Shown here: piece by piece, positions 1-7,822 of the stretch
Position numbering within the stretch: position 1 is the first letter of the stretch
How the letters are laid out: each line of letters begins with the position of its first letter
Source: Leptotrichia sp. oral taxon 215 str. W9775
GTDB taxonomy: Bacteria > Fusobacteriota > Fusobacteriia > Fusobacteriales > Leptotrichiaceae
Assembly (NCBI RefSeq): GCF_000469505.1
Contig: NZ_KI272860.1
Location: 233,997 to 297,996 of the forward strand
Reading direction: 5' to 3'
Length of the DNA: 64,000 bases
Position numbers and translations under genes: made by a program
Notes under the pieces: model-generated
Seen by the model: only the letters and a program-made list of their open reading frames with translations
The model's database searches: none
Told to the model about the DNA's origin: nothing

Positions 1-469
1 TTTCCAGTTCCGTTAAATCCTTCCCATAAAAATATACTTCCAGCAGCAATTTCTTTTTATATCTAATTGTATGATGCATTTCATTGTTTTTCAATTTAAA
101 AAATGGAAGAAGATAAGGTATACTTCTGTCTAATACATTTTTTACAAAAGGACTGTATGTCCCATAGCAGCATTTACTTATAATTGTTATCTTTTCAGCT
201 TTTGAATAAAGTTCAGCTAGATTCTCATATCCATCTTTCAATATACATCTACCAGGATTTTTTATCCAGCAGCAGAAACATCCCGTACAATTTTTTATTT
301 TATTCTCATCAGATATGATTTTTACTTCTTCTTCATTATTTTCAATCCAATTTTCATTTTTTTCCTTTCTTTTTCCAATAACTTTCCTTATTGCTTCATT
401 TTCTAATTTTTTATATATTCTTTGAAATTCTTCCCTATTCATATCATGTATAATAAGTTGTATAAAAAT
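1..469 (-). CDS. Flavodoxin/NADPH-dependent FMN reductase-like protein (3' end outside window)
   Basis: The frame from about position 469 leftwards is open to the window edge and encodes a flavodoxin-fold reductase-like protein, probably an FMN-dependent oxidoreductase. The visible support is a Cys-rich motif CTGCFCCWIKNPGRC around residues 55-70, typical of iron-sulfur/flavodoxin family NAD(P)H oxidoreductases, followed by a helix and a strand with an FMN-binding-like stretch. The first ATG (440-442) has no Shine-Dalgarno site, but GGAGG lies just upstream of an in-frame ATT at 467-469, immediately after an in-frame TAG. Starting there restores a hydrophobic first beta strand (IFIQLIIHDM). 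It follows the tetR gene on the same strand, so it may be the regulated target. The C-terminus is missing. Family call fairly sure, start uncertain. Confidence 0.6.
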   Translation of the reverse strand, partial: MFIQLIIHDMNREEFQRIYKKLENEAIRKVIGKRKEKNENWIENNEEEVKIISDENKIKNCTGCFCCWIKNPGRCILKDGYENLAELYSKAEKITIISKCCYGTYSPFVKNVLDRSIPYLLPFFKLKNNEMHHTIRYKKKLLLEVYFYGKDLTELE

Positions 470-525
470 CTACCTCCATTCATACAAATTTAGAATTTTA
501 TTTTTTATATTTACTTTGTATATTT

Positions 526-1125
526 TTAATAACATGTTATAAAACTTGATTTTATTATTTCTTCTATTTTTTCATCCCATTGCTGGGCATAATTAACATT
601 TGGCATTATTACAATTGATGTCAGCCCCTGTACCAATGCCCACATTGCAATAATTTTATCCTGTATCACTTCTTCAGGCATTTCTATTTTAGTAAATTCT
701 CGTATAGCTTCCCTTTTTAATATGTTCATTGGCATGTTTAAATCACTTTTTGGCATTTTCAGTGAAAGGTCAACTTCCATATCTTTTCTTGAAAATATAA
801 AATGATAATATTCAGGATTCTCATAAAAAAACATAACATAACATTTTCCTAACATGGCAAGGAGTTCAATATTATCTTTATACTTACTGCATATTTTTTC
901 TAGTTTAGATGTCAGAATTTCCAATATATATTCACTCATTGCTTTAAGGAGTTCATCCTTATTCTTAAAGTGCGTATATGGAGCAGCATTACTGACACCA
1001 CATTCTACCGCCAATTTTCTTAGCGAAAGTTTTTCTTCACCTGTGTCATTTATCATCTTTATTCCTTTTTCAATAAGTTCTTTCCTTAAATTTCCATGAT
1101 GATAGCCTTTTTCATATTCTTTCAT
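526..1125 (-). CDS. TetR/AcrR family transcriptional regulator
   Basis: A 199-residue protein of the usual TetR length. Residues 10-57 form the N-terminal helix-turn-helix, with the LSLRKLAVECGVSNAAPYTHF stretch matching the recognition helix region and the conserved YxHFxxKxxL signature. The C-terminal half is helical with a WALVQGL motif common in TetR ligand and dimerisation domains. The start has GAGG 6 bases upstream. The promoter just upstream carries two inverted repeats overlapping the -35 and -10, so autorepression is inferred. The downstream neighbour on the same strand is the flavodoxin-like oxidoreductase (1-469), a plausible co-regulated partner. The ligand cannot be predicted. 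Confidence 0.9.
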   Translation of the reverse strand: MKEYEKGYHHGNLRKELIEKGIKMINDTGEEKLSLRKLAVECGVSNAAPYTHFKNKDELLKAMSEYILEILTSKLEKICSKYKDNIELLAMLGKCYVMFFYENPEYYHFIFSRKDMEVDLSLKMPKSDLNMPMNILKREAIREFTKIEMPEEVIQDKIIAMWALVQGLTSIVIMPNVNYAQQWDEKIEEIIKSSFITCY

Positions 1126-1158
1126 TTTAACCTCACATATAATTTATTTTATTTTCTT

Positions 1159-1211
1159 TAATCTTATCGTTGAAAAGATTATAATATATAATCTTAACAA
1201 TGTCAAGATTA
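1159..1211. promoter_or_regulatory. Two 23-bp TetR operator palindromes
   Basis: Two inverted repeats of identical outer arms, TAATCTT-N9-AAGATTA, lie at 1159-1181 and 1189-1211, spaced 30 bp centre to centre (about three helical turns). One covers the -10, the other covers the -35 of the tetR promoter. The arms are perfect and the same in both copies, the expected form of a TetR dimer site. Binding by this TetR is inferred. Confidence 0.8.
1178..1206 (-). promoter_or_regulatory. Promoter of the tetR gene
   Basis: On the minus strand a consensus TTGACA (1201-1206) and TATAAT (1178-1183) are separated by exactly 17 bases, upstream of tetR. It is fully overlapped by the two operator palindromes. 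Confidence 0.85.
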
Positions 1212-1336
1212 ATTTAAAATAAAAACTATCATAAAGTTATAACTATAATATAATTTTAAAAATTATTTTTTAATTTACATTATACTTACAAAACTCCATG
1301 ATAGTTTTAATTAAAGCAATTTATATTTATTTTATA

Positions 1337-2095
1337 CTATATCATAACAGCATTAGGATAAATTCCCCTAATTTCCTCCACTATTTTATCTATTTCTCTT
1401 TCAATATTTTCACTGTCCTCTCTAAGCCCCTTCATGGCAACCCTCACATGCACACATTTTTCCTTTGCATAAGGTGCTACTGTAGGATTAGACATTCTAA
1501 AATATTTTTCCAGCTCTTCATCAATTTTTCCTTCAGGAATTCCTCTTATTTCAAGAGTTTTCATTAACAGTACACTGTCTGAATATTTTTTCAGTAAAGG
1601 TACAGCCTGATTGTCCATCATCCATGTCATTTCATTAGGTGGACCTGGTAACACAATTATTTTCTTATTTTCCTTTTCATAAAAAAATCCTGGAGCAAGT
1701 CCAACTTCATTTTCCAGCAATTCAGAATTTTTTAGTATAGAAGCTTCCTTCTTTGCTCCTTTAGCTATATCAAATCCTCTGTTACTGTATCTTTCTACTA
1801 CTTCATCGTAATATTTTTGAACAACTTCAAGTTCTTCATTAAAGTAATCAGCCACAACTTCCTTTGTTATATCATCAATAGTGGGTCCCAGCCCTCCTGT
1901 TGTTATTACTAAATCAGCTCTTTTAAAGGCTATTTCAAGACATTCCTTTACCCTGTCAAAATTATCTCCCACTGTTGTCTGGTAATATAAATCAATCCCA
2001 ATATCTGTCAATTTTTTTGATATATACTGTGAATTTGTATTTACTATATCTCCCACTAGCAGTTCAGTTCCAATACATATAATCTCTGCCTTCAT
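1337..2095 (-). CDS. CinA-like competence/damage-inducible protein, N-terminal (MoCF) domain only
   Basis: A 252-residue protein matching the molybdopterin-binding-like N-terminal domain of CinA. Visible motifs are AEIICIGTELLVGD at residues 2-15, TTGGLGPTIDD near 70, and VLPGPPNEM near 145. CinA family members with the domain act as ADP-ribose pyrophosphatases in nucleotide clean-up; full-length proteins (about 410 residues) carry a C-terminal nicotinamide-nucleotide amidase domain, absent here because the frame stops after YPNAVMI. The start at 2093-2095 is chosen because AGAGGTGA lies 6 bases upstream; a longer frame begins at 2149 without a ribosome-binding site. It sits downstream of rplT. 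Confidence 0.85.
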   Translation of the reverse strand: MKAEIICIGTELLVGDIVNTNSQYISKKLTDIGIDLYYQTTVGDNFDRVKECLEIAFKRADLVITTGGLGPTIDDITKEVVADYFNEELEVVQKYYDEVVERYSNRGFDIAKGAKKEASILKNSELLENEVGLAPGFFYEKENKKIIVLPGPPNEMTWMMDNQAVPLLKKYSDSVLLMKTLEIRGIPEGKIDEELEKYFRMSNPTVAPYAKEKCVHVRVAMKGLREDSENIEREIDKIVEEIRGIYPNAVMI

Positions 2096-2167
2096 TAAAG
2101 TCACCTCTCTGTATATAAAGTTAAAAAAGAAATGCCTTTTATCTGACATTTCTTTCTTTATTTAAAA

Positions 2168-2512
2168 CTATTTTATTTTTTCAACTAATTTTGCAAATTC
2201 TGCAGGATTGTTTAAAGCTATATCAGCTAATACTTTTCTATCTAACTCAATTCCAGCTTTTTTCAATCCGTTCATGAATCTTGAATAAGAAAGTCCATTT
2301 AATCTTGCTGCGGCATTTATTCTTATTATCCACAGTTCTCTCATTTTTCTTTTCTTATGTTTTCTATGCTCTGTTGCGTAAGCCATTGCTTTTTTAACAG
2401 CTTCATTTGCCTTTTTATAATTTGTTTTTATGGCTCCTCTATAACCTTTTGCTTCCTTTAATACTTTTTTATGTCTTTTTCTTCTAACTATTCCTGTTTT
2501 TACTCTTGGCAT
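2168..2512 (-). CDS. rplT: 50S ribosomal protein L20
   Basis: A 114-residue basic protein matching L20 throughout: MPRVKTG at the N-terminus, RKRHKKVLKEAKGYRG, and the helical RELWIIRINAAARLNGLSYS segment. It binds 23S rRNA early in large-subunit assembly and in many bacteria also represses its own operon through the mRNA leader. AGGAGG lies 6 bases before the ATG. Third gene of infC-rpmI-rplT. Confidence 0.98.
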   Translation of the reverse strand: MPRVKTGIVRRKRHKKVLKEAKGYRGAIKTNYKKANEAVKKAMAYATEHRKHKKRKMRELWIIRINAAARLNGLSYSRFMNGLKKAGIELDRKVLADIALNNPAEFAKLVEKIK

Positions 2513-2549
2513 TTTTTTTCCTCCTTAGTCTTTTATAATTCTGATTGAA

Positions 2550-2756
2550 CTATCTTCCTGCCTGTCCTGCTAGCACTTTTTTAATTCTTCTTTCTGCTCC
2601 TTTTGGTACGATTGCGTCTTGTCCTAATCTTTTCTTTCTTTTATTTGATTTTTTAGTCAAAATGTGACTTTTTCCTGAATGTTTAATAACAAGTTTTCCA
2701 CTTCCTGTTACTTTAACTCTCTTTTTTGTCCCTCTGTGTGTTTTCATTTTTGGCAT
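2550..2756 (-). CDS. rpmI: 50S ribosomal protein L35
   Basis: A 68-residue basic protein starting MPKMKTHRGTKKRVKVTGSGK, the diagnostic L35 N-terminus, with a conserved AERRIKKVL segment near the end. It is a component of the large ribosomal subunit. GGAGG precedes the ATG at good distance. It lies between infC and rplT in the classic three-gene operon. Confidence 0.98.
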   Translation of the reverse strand: MPKMKTHRGTKKRVKVTGSGKLVIKHSGKSHILTKKSNKRKKRLGQDAIVPKGAERRIKKVLAGQAGR

Positions 2757-2776
2757 TTTTTTTCCTCCTTATTTTA

Positions 2777-3301
2777 CTACTTTTTAGGTGATAACATAAC
2801 AAATTTTTGAACTTGTTCTTTTCCATATTTCTTTTCGACTATTGCAGTTTCTTCAAAACTGTCTGCAAAAGCATCTAAAATCTTAACAGCTGATTCAGCA
2901 TGCAGTTTTTCCCTTCCTGAAAGTCTTAAACTGATTTTCACCTTATATTCTTTTTCTATGAACTTTTTAATTTGAGAAATTTTTGTTTCCTTATCGTGTT
3001 CATCAATATGAGGCTTTATTCTAATCTCTTTGATGACAACATTTTTCTGTTTCTTTTTGTTTTCTTTTTCTTTTTTTGTTTTCTCATACTTGAATTTTCC
3101 ATAGTCCATAATTTTGCATACAGGTGGTGTAGCATTTGGTGAGATTTCAACTAAATCTAAATTTTTCTCTGCTGCTAAAGCCAAAGCTTCATTTACGGAT
3201 AAAATTCCAAACTGTTCTCCATCGTCTCCAATAACTCTTATTTCTCTCGCTCTGATTTTTTCATTCATTCTTGGTTCATCAGATTTATTTGTCCCTTTTA
3301 T
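2777..3301 (-). CDS. infC: Translation initiation factor IF-3, ATA start codon
   Basis: IF-3 binds the 30S subunit and rejects non-canonical start codons and wrong initiator tRNA. The protein has the N-domain motif NEKIRAREIRVIGDDGEQFG, the KKQKNVVIKEIRIKPHIDEHD linker region and the C-domain KFIEKEYKVKISLRLSGRE. No ATG, and no suitably spaced GTG or TTG, precedes the conserved N-terminus. AGGAGGTG is followed 6 bases later by ATA (3299-3301), giving (M)KGTNKSDEPRMNEKIR, which aligns with the short KGG-type N-terminus of other IF-3s. The GTG at 3308-3310 lies inside the Shine-Dalgarno site. A rare start codon is the known autoregulatory device of infC. Confidence 0.93.
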   Translation of the reverse strand: MKGTNKSDEPRMNEKIRAREIRVIGDDGEQFGILSVNEALALAAEKNLDLVEISPNATPPVCKIMDYGKFKYEKTKKEKENKKKQKNVVIKEIRIKPHIDEHDKETKISQIKKFIEKEYKVKISLRLSGREKLHAESAVKILDAFADSFEETAIVEKKYGKEQVQKFVMLSPKK

Positions 3302-3523
3302 AAAGAACACCTCCTAAAAATTTTACAATAAAAAAAGCAAGATATAAGAAACCTTGCTCAAAATAGTCATATAAAACAGACTTACATTTTTTATGTAAGA
3401 ATACTTAAAAAACAACTATATACCTGACTCATCTCATTCACTTAAATGTGATAAAAAATAACTCCTATGGTTATATTATGATGGAAAGGTGAGAAACAAC
3501 GTTTCTACTTCTAATTTTATTAC
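3302..3523 (-). promoter_or_regulatory. infC-rpmI-rplT 5' leader, likely L20-type autoregulatory region
   Basis: About 220 bases separate the inferred transcription start from infC. The stretch contains a hairpin with arms CTTACAT/ATGTAAG (3381-3399) and then a terminator-like hairpin immediately before the infC ribosome-binding site. In Firmicutes the same operon is controlled by an L20-binding leader with premature termination; position and layout match that scheme, but the L20 contact site was not identified by sequence. Confidence 0.6.
3328..3358 (-). terminator. Attenuator upstream of infC
   Basis: On the minus strand AGCAAG (3353-3358) pairs with CTTGCT (3336-3341), followed by a run of seven T residues. 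It ends about 11 bases before the AGGAGG of infC, so it can only act as a conditional terminator of the operon. Confidence 0.7.
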
Positions 3524-3529
3524 TCAGTT

Positions 3530-3558
3530 ATTCTACTACATTTTTTCAATTTTGTCAA
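3530..3558 (-). promoter_or_regulatory. Promoter of infC-rpmI-rplT
   Basis: TTGACA (3553-3558), 17 bases, TAGAAT (3530-3535) on the minus strand. It lies at the very 3' edge of the DUF389 gene. Confidence 0.8.
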
Positions 3559-3561
3559 ATT

Positions 3562-4866
3562 TTATTTTACAACTTTTGTATTTTTTTTAGATTCGATATC
3601 TATTTCTTTCGATTGCCTTTCAACAATAATTTCATATTTTTTCTCAGTATTAAACTCAAGATTTTTTATTTTTTCAGAAATTTCATCTGTCATAGTTTCA
3701 TTACCAATAACTAGAACAATAAAATTTTCGTTATTATTTGCATCTATTAATTTCCCAATTTTTACTTCATTAATATTATTTGCAAAATTTTTGTACAATA
3801 TATTTTCAACTATTCTTAAATCATTTTCCAAAGCTGTTTTATTTTGCTTTTCAACTGGTAAAACAACTTTTTCCATTTTTTCCTTTAAATTTTCTTCCTT
3901 CAAATATTTTGATAAATCCTGTGCTGTTAAATATTTTTGATTTGACAGTTGCTCCACTTTTAATTTATAGTTTCCTAAGTTGTATTTCTCCATCTTTTTC
4001 TCAAGTTTTTCAATTTCCTGCTTTTTAAAGCCTCCTCCTACAACTTTCAAAGTAACCGTTTTAGATTTTTTATCAATTGAATTATCAAAAACATAATCAT
4101 TTGTTAATTCCTTTGAAATAAAATTTTTTAGAGCTTCTTCCCTTGCAAAATCATTTACTAATACAGCTGCTGTATATATACTTGGAACAATTACAATCAG
4201 ACTTCCTACATAAAATACTATTTGCTGTCTTACAGACATTCTATGTTTTGTACGAGAAATACCCACAGAATAAATTTTTAAACCAATTAATGTTGTCAAC
4301 ATTATAAAAAAGACATTTATTATAAATAAATATCCCGCTCCAAGAAAAATTTTTGAATTCCCATGAGCAATTCCAAATCCTACCACACATAAAGGTGGCA
4401 TTAATGCTGTTGCAATAGCTACTCCAGGCACTACATTTCCACCATCTTCTTTTGTTTTTCCAATTACTCCTGCAATTCCACCGAAAATCGCAATTAAAAC
4501 ATCCCATAAAGTCGGAGAAGTTCGAGCTAATATTTGTGGAGTTACTACATTTATAGGACTTATCAAAAAATAAAAACTAGAGCTTACTACACTTATTAAT
4601 ATAAAAATACCTAATCTAAAAAGTGATGCATAAACTCTTTTTAAATTTCCATTTGATAATCCCAATCCTAGCGACTGAATTGGTGACATTAGGGGCGAAA
4701 TCAACATTGCTCCAATAATTACTGCAACAGAATTTGTATTTAATCCTATTGAAGCTATAATCATTGCACAAATCAGAATAAACATTGTTTCCTTCGTAAA
4801 ATCAGAATCTTCAATAATATTTCTTTTTAAAATTTTATATTTTTCATTTTTTTCTTTTTCATTCAT
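3562..4866 (-). CDS. DUF389 family membrane protein
   Basis: A 434-residue protein with about six hydrophobic segments between residues 25 and 235, then a soluble, Lys/Glu-rich C-terminal third. The membrane part carries the family hallmarks IGLNTNSVAVIIGAMLISPLMSPI near residue 40 and GVAIATALMPPLCVVGFG near 150 of the uncharacterised hydrophobic DUF389 group. The function of the family is not established; transport or membrane organisation is guessed. The ATG has AAGGAG upstream. It stands alone between metQ and infC. The C-terminal region has two similar repeat-like units (NEVKIGKLIDA / KKYEIIVERQS) of no known role. Confidence 0.85.
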   Translation of the reverse strand: MNEKEKNEKYKILKRNIIEDSDFTKETMFILICAMIIASIGLNTNSVAVIIGAMLISPLMSPIQSLGLGLSNGNLKRVYASLFRLGIFILISVVSSSFYFLISPINVVTPQILARTSPTLWDVLIAIFGGIAGVIGKTKEDGGNVVPGVAIATALMPPLCVVGFGIAHGNSKIFLGAGYLFIINVFFIMLTTLIGLKIYSVGISRTKHRMSVRQQIVFYVGSLIVIVPSIYTAAVLVNDFAREEALKNFISKELTNDYVFDNSIDKKSKTVTLKVVGGGFKKQEIEKLEKKMEKYNLGNYKLKVEQLSNQKYLTAQDLSKYLKEENLKEKMEKVVLPVEKQNKTALENDLRIVENILYKNFANNINEVKIGKLIDANNNENFIVLVIGNETMTDEISEKIKNLEFNTEKKYEIIVERQSKEIDIESKKNTKVVK

Positions 4867-4969
4867 TTTATATTGTCTCCTTATTACTCACATAATAATT
4901 AAAAGTTATCTATTATTGTCAATATACACACAAGACACACAAATATTTTTTCTAACTGTGATGAACTTA

Positions 4970-5049
4970 ATATAAAAGAATTATCCCAATCAGGAAAACA
5001 CTTAGAAAGTTAGGGTATTAAAATAGTATTTTCCATTTTGAGATAATTC
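4970..5049 (-). terminator. Branched terminator after metQ
   Basis: On the minus strand GAATTATC (5042-5049) pairs with GATAATTC (4978-4985), followed by TTTTATATT. An inner stem joins GGAAAA and TTTTCC. It begins 14 bases after the metQ stop codon. Its 5' arm ATTATCTCAA is shared with the terminator at 53566-53635. Confidence 0.65.
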
Positions 5050-5063
5050 ATTTATACTTTTAT

Positions 5064-5891
5064 TTAGAATGCAGCTACTACACTACCATTATATTTTTCT
5101 TCAATATATTTTTTAACTTTTTCACTTTGTAATGCTTTTATTAACTTTTGAATTTTTTCTTCATTTTCTCTTCCTTTTAAAACTGTAACTATATTTACAT
5201 AAGGTGAGTCTTTATCTTCAACTAGGATTGTATCATCTTTAAATGATAGTTTTGCATCTAAAGCAAAGTTTGCATTAATTACTGCAGCTGTAACTTCTTC
5301 AAGTCTTGGTGCCAACTGTTCAGGCGCTAATGCAGTAAACTTAATATTTTTAGGATTTTCAGCTATATCTGCTATTGTTGAATCTAATTTCTTATTATCC
5401 TTTAATTTTATAACTCCTGCTTTATCAAGTAATATTAATGCTCTTCCACCATTTGTTGGATCGTTAGGTATTAATATAGTATCTCCATTTTTTAAATCAT
5501 TTATATTTTTTATTTTTTTAGAATAAACTGCCATAGGCTCAACGTGAACACTTCCTACAGATACTAAATCTAAATTGTTTGATTTTCCAAATTCTTCCAT
5601 ATATGGTATGTGCTGGAAGAAATTTGCATCTAATTCCTTAGTTCCTAATAATTTATTTGGCTGTATGTAATCGTTAAATGTAACGATTTCCAAATCTACA
5701 CCTTCCGTCTTTAAATCATCCTTTACTAATTCAAGTAATTCCTGATGTGGTACAGGTGTTGCACCAACTACTAATTTTTCAACTTTTGCAGGCTTTTCTG
5801 CCGCCTTTGAATCAGTTTTTGCTTCTTCTTTTGCTCCTCCACAAGCTACAAGAAATAATGCAGCTGTAAGTCCCAGTAATAATTTTTTCAT
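5064..5891 (-). CDS. metQ: Methionine-type ABC transporter substrate-binding lipoprotein
   Basis: A 275-residue lipoprotein of the NlpA/MetQ family. Signal peptide MKKLLLGLTAALFLVAC ends in a lipobox with Cys17. The mature part has the family segments VVGATPVPHQELLE, YIQPNKLL (usual ALNEKELDANFFQH-like region), NFFQHIPYMEEF and IPNDPTNGGRALILL. It captures D/L-methionine (or a close analogue) outside the inner membrane for the MetI permease. AGGAGG lies 7 bases before the ATG. Last gene of metN-metI-metQ. Substrate is inferred from the family and operon, not from residues. Confidence 0.9.
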   Translation of the reverse strand: MKKLLLGLTAALFLVACGGAKEEAKTDSKAAEKPAKVEKLVVGATPVPHQELLELVKDDLKTEGVDLEIVTFNDYIQPNKLLGTKELDANFFQHIPYMEEFGKSNNLDLVSVGSVHVEPMAVYSKKIKNINDLKNGDTILIPNDPTNGGRALILLDKAGVIKLKDNKKLDSTIADIAENPKNIKFTALAPEQLAPRLEEVTAAVINANFALDAKLSFKDDTILVEDKDSPYVNIVTVLKGRENEEKIQKLIKALQSEKVKKYIEEKYNGSVVAAF

Positions 5892-5964
5892 TTAAAATCC
5901 TCCTATTTTTTATTTTTATATATAAATTAACAATTTATATTCCAATTAAATCTATTATTTTCTG

Positions 5965-6648
5965 TTATCCTCTTAATCTTTTTTTGTTTATTCTGTTTAC
6001 TATACTGTTTCCTATAAACTGTATTAACTGTACCAGTAAAATAATTGTTACTGTTGCCTGCCACATTAATGTTGGATTTGATCGCTGATATCCATCTATA
6101 ACTGCAGCATTTCCCAGTCCACCTCCACCAATGGAACCTGCTATTGCTGAATATCCTACAAGACTTATTATCGTTAAAGTAAGTCCATGGATTAGTGATG
6201 GTAGTGCTTCCGGTATCATTACCTTAAATATTATTTCATTTGTTGTTGCTCCCATTGCTTTGGAGGCTTCTACAAGTCCTTCATCCACTTCCTTCAGTGC
6301 CCCTTCAATTATTCTCGCTATAAAAGGAGCAGATCCTAATGAAAGCGGAACAATAAACGACACACTTCCATAAGATTTTCCTATAAGAAGTCTTGATAAT
6401 GGAATCAAAAGAACTATAAGAATAACAAAAGGTATAGACCTTGTTATATTTACAAGCAGTACATCCAGAATTTTATGCAATGTTCTATTCGGTTTTACAC
6501 CTTTAGGCTCAGAAGTAACAAGAAGTACCCCTATTGGAAGTCCTATAATTAATGAAACAAACGTTGCTATTGCCACCATATAAACTGTTTCCCACAACGG
6601 ATTTAGCATTGTTTCAAAATGCAAAAATTTTATTATATCAAATTTCAT
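5965..6648 (-). CDS. metI: Methionine-type ABC transporter permease
   Basis: A 227-residue inner-membrane permease with five or so hydrophobic spans and the EAA-type loop EASKAMGATTNEIIFKVMIP near residue 145 that contacts the MetN ATPase. The sequence ETVYMVAIATFVSLIIGLPIGVLL is typical of MetI. The start is ATG at 6646-6648, sharing its A with the metN stop (TAATG) and served by GGAGGTG inside the end of metN; the longer frame begins 39 bases upstream inside metN. Translational coupling with metN is therefore likely. Confidence 0.9.
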   Translation of the reverse strand: MKFDIIKFLHFETMLNPLWETVYMVAIATFVSLIIGLPIGVLLVTSEPKGVKPNRTLHKILDVLLVNITRSIPFVILIVLLIPLSRLLIGKSYGSVSFIVPLSLGSAPFIARIIEGALKEVDEGLVEASKAMGATTNEIIFKVMIPEALPSLIHGLTLTIISLVGYSAIAGSIGGGGLGNAAVIDGYQRSNPTLMWQATVTIILLVQLIQFIGNSIVNRINKKRLRG

Positions 6649-7700
6649 TATAACACCTCCAATTCCAGATGATTTTTTTCTAGCCATTTTACTATTGCCT
6701 TTATTTTTTCCTCTTCAGCAGAAATTTCTATTGTCAGATTTCCTACAACTGTATTTGACAACTTATCTATAGATCCACCTAATATATTTATTTCTGCATC
6801 ATATCTTTTAATTATTTCAGCAATATATGGCTTATCAGCCTGTTCTTCATTAAATTTCAGTTTCAGTCTTATTTTCCCTCCTGAACGCTCTTTAACCTCT
6901 TCCTTTTCTTCTGATTCAAAACTTTCGTGGGAAATATTTGATACAAATTCCTTTGCCAGCTGTGTTTTAGGATGCATAAAGATATCCTTTACTGTTCCTT
7001 CTTCAACTATTTTTCCATCTGACATTATTGCTGTTTTATTGCATATTTTTCTTATTACTTCCATCTGATGAGTTATTAATATTATTGTAATTCCAAATCT
7101 TTTATTTATATCCTTCAGCAAATCCAGTATAGAATTTGTTGTCCTAGGATCCAGGGCACTTGTTGCCTCATCTGAAAGTAAAATTTCCGGATTGTTTGCC
7201 AGTGCTCTCGCTATCGCAACTCTTTGTTTTTGTCCTCCTGAAAGCTGTTCCGGATAGTTTTCCTTTTTATCTAATAGTCCTACTATCTCAAGAAGTTCAT
7301 CTACCCTCTTATTTATATCTTCCTTTTTCCATCCTGAAATTTCCAGAGGAAATGCTACATTTCCGCCTACACTTCTAGAATTTAGAAGATTAAAATGCTG
7401 AAATATCATTCCTGTTTTTTTTCTGTAATTTCTAAGTTCATTCTGGTCAAAATCCAGAACATTCTTTTTTACAGGTATTTCTTCGCCTTTTTCAACATGC
7501 TCTACATATATTTCACCTTCAGTAGGCTCCTCAAGCCTGTTTATGAGTCTTATCAATGTTGATTTACCAGCACCGCTAAGTCCCATTATTCCGTAGATAT
7601 CTCCTTTTGCTATTTCAAGGTCTACGTTATCTACAGCTTTTAAAATCTTACCGTTACGCAGCTTATACTCTTTTACCAAGTTCTTAATCGTAATAAACAC
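6648..7700 (-). CDS. metN: Methionine-type ABC transporter ATP-binding protein
   Basis: A 350-residue ATPase. Walker A GLSGAGKSTL near residue 40, signature LSGGQKQRVAIARALA near 140, Walker B EILLSDEATSALDP near 160, and the H-loop ITHQM near 195. After residue 260 there is a C-terminal NIL/ACT-like regulatory domain (AEINILGGSIDKLSNTVVGN), the domain that binds methionine for trans-inhibition in MetN. The start is taken as GTG at 7698-7700 because GAGGTG sits 6 bases upstream; a TTG at 7727 would include that site within the coding frame. First gene of metNIQ. Confidence 0.9.
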   Translation of the reverse strand: MFITIKNLVKEYKLRNGKILKAVDNVDLEIAKGDIYGIMGLSGAGKSTLIRLINRLEEPTEGEIYVEHVEKGEEIPVKKNVLDFDQNELRNYRKKTGMIFQHFNLLNSRSVGGNVAFPLEISGWKKEDINKRVDELLEIVGLLDKKENYPEQLSGGQKQRVAIARALANNPEILLSDEATSALDPRTTNSILDLLKDINKRFGITIILITHQMEVIRKICNKTAIMSDGKIVEEGTVKDIFMHPKTQLAKEFVSNISHESFESEEKEEVKERSGGKIRLKLKFNEEQADKPYIAEIIKRYDAEINILGGSIDKLSNTVVGNLTIEISAEEEKIKAIVKWLEKNHLELEVL

Positions 7701-7743
7701 TTCTTCACCTCTTAATTTCACTTTCAAAATTTTGACTTTTCTT

Positions 7744-7772
7744 ATTATAACTTGAATTTATATCTATTGCAA
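7744..7772 (-). promoter_or_regulatory. Promoter of metNIQ
   Basis: TTGCAA (7767-7772), 17 bases, TATAAT (7744-7749). The leader to the GTG start would be only about 37 bases, too short for a SAM riboswitch. Confidence 0.7.
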
Positions 7773-7822
7773 GTATATTTTACTTTACAAATTTATATAT
7801 TTTTACTATTTTAGAAAAAATT

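Noticed and set aside
4241..4507. Trp/Cys/Asn-rich 88-residue minus-strand frame
   Set aside because: It lies inside the DUF389 gene in another frame with no ribosome-binding site.
7701..7743. SAM riboswitch before metNIQ
   Set aside because: The predicted leader is only about 37 bases and holds no riboswitch motifs.
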